NCBI GenBank assembly: GCA_004794655.1
Contig: SMMW01000585.1
Span: 5,600,001 to 5,664,000, forward strand
Source: Marisa cornuarietis
Lineage: Eukaryota; Mollusca; Gastropoda; Architaenioglossa; Ampullariidae
Direction: 5' to 3'
DNA: 64,000 bases
The notes below the pieces were generated by a model. The model had not been told where the DNA came from. It searched no databases and worked only from the letters and a program-made list of their open reading frames with translations. The stretch's first letter is position 1; every line of letters begins with the position of its first letter. Positions 62,776-64,000 of this stretch are shown in pieces. The translations under genes and the position numbers were made by a program.

Positions 62776-63752
62776 TATAAAAACCAACGAAGCGAGAGGA
62801 TGTTCGTGCTTTCCTCCTCTTAGTTGATAACTTTGTATTTAGATGCTTAACAAATCATTTTCCTGTAAAAAATAAAAATTATTTTCGACGTGTTTTTTAT
62901 GTTAAAAATAAATGTGGCTGAGTTGTAAGCCAGGTTTTCATGATTCAAGGTTTACTTCTAGCAAAAATTACTATGACCATGATTACAGCTTTCTAGGTGC
63001 TGTCATTCATCTTTTCTTAAATTCTTTTCATTATTCTCCAAATGTATATCTTTTTATATTAGTAAACTTAATTTAGTTAATTTCCTATTAGAAATGCTTA
63101 CACATTATTTCACTTTTCCTCAGACACAAGGCATAATGATGAAACAGCAATCAAATCAAACGGTAAAAACCCTCACAATGTTTTGGGCACCAGTATTAAC
63201 CAGTACGACATTCCACATCTACCTGAACTTGCCTCCCCTTCTGCTGCCGATGAAGAACACATTTACCATAGCTTGGAGGAGCCTGACACCATAGATGCAT
63301 CGCAAGCCCAGTGTATCTACAGTTTTGCGAGGAGTGAGGGAGTTAACTCTTCAAACTCCGATAACTCTGAGGGAAATTACGACAGGACTGGATCACCTGG
63401 AGTTATACTGAGCTGGGAAGGCGAGAGTAGTTCTGGTCCTGTAGAAGACGACTACAACCACATGGGTCCCGCAGACAAATCGAGAGAAAAGGTTGCAGGA
63501 AGAAGGGACTCAACCCAGGGCTTGGCGAGTGGCAGACATGAAAGCAACTGTGACGAGGACACCTCTCGAGATGACGAAGATGGATACAATGTCTTGTGTG
63601 CCGCCAACAAACAGCCCAGTAGTCTCAACGATCAAAAGAATAGAGCCGCCAATGCATATGACCACGTGACAGGTGACGTTCACGGTGACTATGACAGAAT
63701 CCGACAGGGAGGGAGGAAAGGCATCGGCTGTGATTATGACCACGTGATCTAA
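56134..63752 (+). CDS. MAM-like single-pass receptor with multi-tyrosine tail (510 aa)
   Basis: Probable type I membrane receptor. Exons: 56134-56219, 57341-57390, 57781-57882, 58364-58599, 58861-58954, 59467-59535, 59793-59861, 61573-61717, 62410-62462, 63124-63752; all GT-AG and in phase (1533 bases with stop). Residues 1-24 are a signal peptide. Residues 46-189 look like a divergent MAM domain: CSFQQTLCNYIQ, DDDANDW, LLSPLL, LAFKYSQW, GKLSVFL. A Ser/Thr-rich stalk (about 190-248) is encoded by two 69-bp exons. The membrane helix is 250-275 (GIIVGVLVPVIAVIVAGVVA), followed by RLRNKR. The 235-residue tail has Y298, Y329, Y349 (YHSL), Y367, Y387 (YDRT), Y412 (YNHM), Y456 (YNVL), Y480 (YDHV), Y491 (YDRI) and Y506 (YDHV), in acidic, Asn/Asp-rich surroundings. 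These fit SH2-docking or ITAM/ITIM-like sites. Ligand and partners are unknown; orthology is not recognised. Confidence 0.85.
62690..62771. repeat. (CA)n microsatellite in receptor intron 9
   Basis: About 80 bases of pure CA; the long His-Thr and Cys-Val frames across it are artefacts. Confidence 0.95.
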
Positions 63753-64000
63753 TCTGGCGAACATCTCTGACAGGAAGTGTAGCGACTATAACCATATACC
63801 ATATAGTTTAATTAACCTGGCTAAGACAATCTAGCAACAGAGGAAGAACTGTGATAACCTGCTTTAAACTGGCTAACAGCTCCTAGCAATAGCAGTAAGT
63901 TTTGCGACTATCACCACATTGTGAAATAGTCAAGTGTAGATAACAGCCTCTGGCAACAAAACGAAGTGGATATTAATGTTATGCAGCATACGTGACTGTT
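63753..64000 (+). other. 3'UTR of the receptor with decayed tail repeats
   Basis: Four imperfect units of about 55-65 bases, each with a CTGGC word and a CTAGCAA/CTGACAG word. Two contain GACTATAACCAT and GACTATCACCAC, the coding words for DYNH and DYHH, like the tail motif DYDH just upstream, but out of frame with the CDS. No poly(A) signal is seen before the window ends. Confidence 0.5.

Noticed and set aside
1..64000. LTR retrotransposon or viral insertion
   Set aside because: No long direct repeats with integrase, gag or envelope-like frames were seen.

Overview
The window is intron-rich animal nuclear DNA with GT-AG introns, long dinucleotide and trinucleotide runs, tRNA-derived SINEs, MITEs and a LINE remnant. 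Protein style, the SINE 3' ends and the microsatellite load suggest a lophotrochozoan, most likely a gastropod mollusc; this is inference and no marker gene proves it. There is no bacterial-style operon, CRISPR array, rRNA or stand-alone tRNA gene.

Region 1 (about 0.6-29.3 kb) is a head-to-tail tandem duplication. Each unit carries one minus-strand SLC26 anion transporter gene with four coding exons, a 5'UTR exon, a TATA-like promoter and several kb of homologous upstream DNA. Unit 1 covers about 0.57-12.2 kb (857-aa protein) and unit 2 about 12.35-29.3 kb (853-aa protein). Exon lengths and intron phases are the same in both. The units differ mainly by private insertions: a hAT-like element whose target-site duplication is exactly the splice donor of gene 2, a 584-bp inverted-repeat MITE upstream of gene 1, a 308-bp near-perfect palindrome in gene 2, a truncated LINE behind gene 2, and a short MITE in the gene 1 3'UTR. 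Unit 2 also holds phase-compatible exons of an unidentified minus-strand gene at 26.0-27.0 kb.

Region 2 (29.3-45.7 kb) is mostly repeats: microsatellites, a 24-bp minisatellite, a second copy of the 0.83-kb hAT-like element and SINEs. It also holds two phase-compatible exons of a second unidentified, basic minus-strand protein at 41.46-41.99 kb. One of these ends in a 23-bp ladder of consensus 5' splice sites.

Region 3 (45.77-54.1 kb) is a complete 14-exon plus-strand gene for a secreted or lysosomal arylsulfatase of the ARSB/ARSI/ARSJ type (489 aa), with all expected catalytic residues. Two of its introns carry tandem repeats that grew out of exon-edge sequence.

Region 4 (56.1-63.75 kb) is a 10-exon plus-strand gene for a 510-aa single-pass receptor: signal peptide, divergent MAM-like domain, Ser/Thr-rich stalk, one membrane helix, and a 235-aa cytoplasmic tail with ten tyrosines, eight of them in recurring YDHV/YNHM/YNVL/YHSL-like contexts. 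This tail is the best candidate for an undescribed signalling system here. Traces of more tail repeats lie frameshifted in the 3'UTR. A sulfate-class anion transporter pair near a sulfatase is suggestive, but nothing shows co-regulation.
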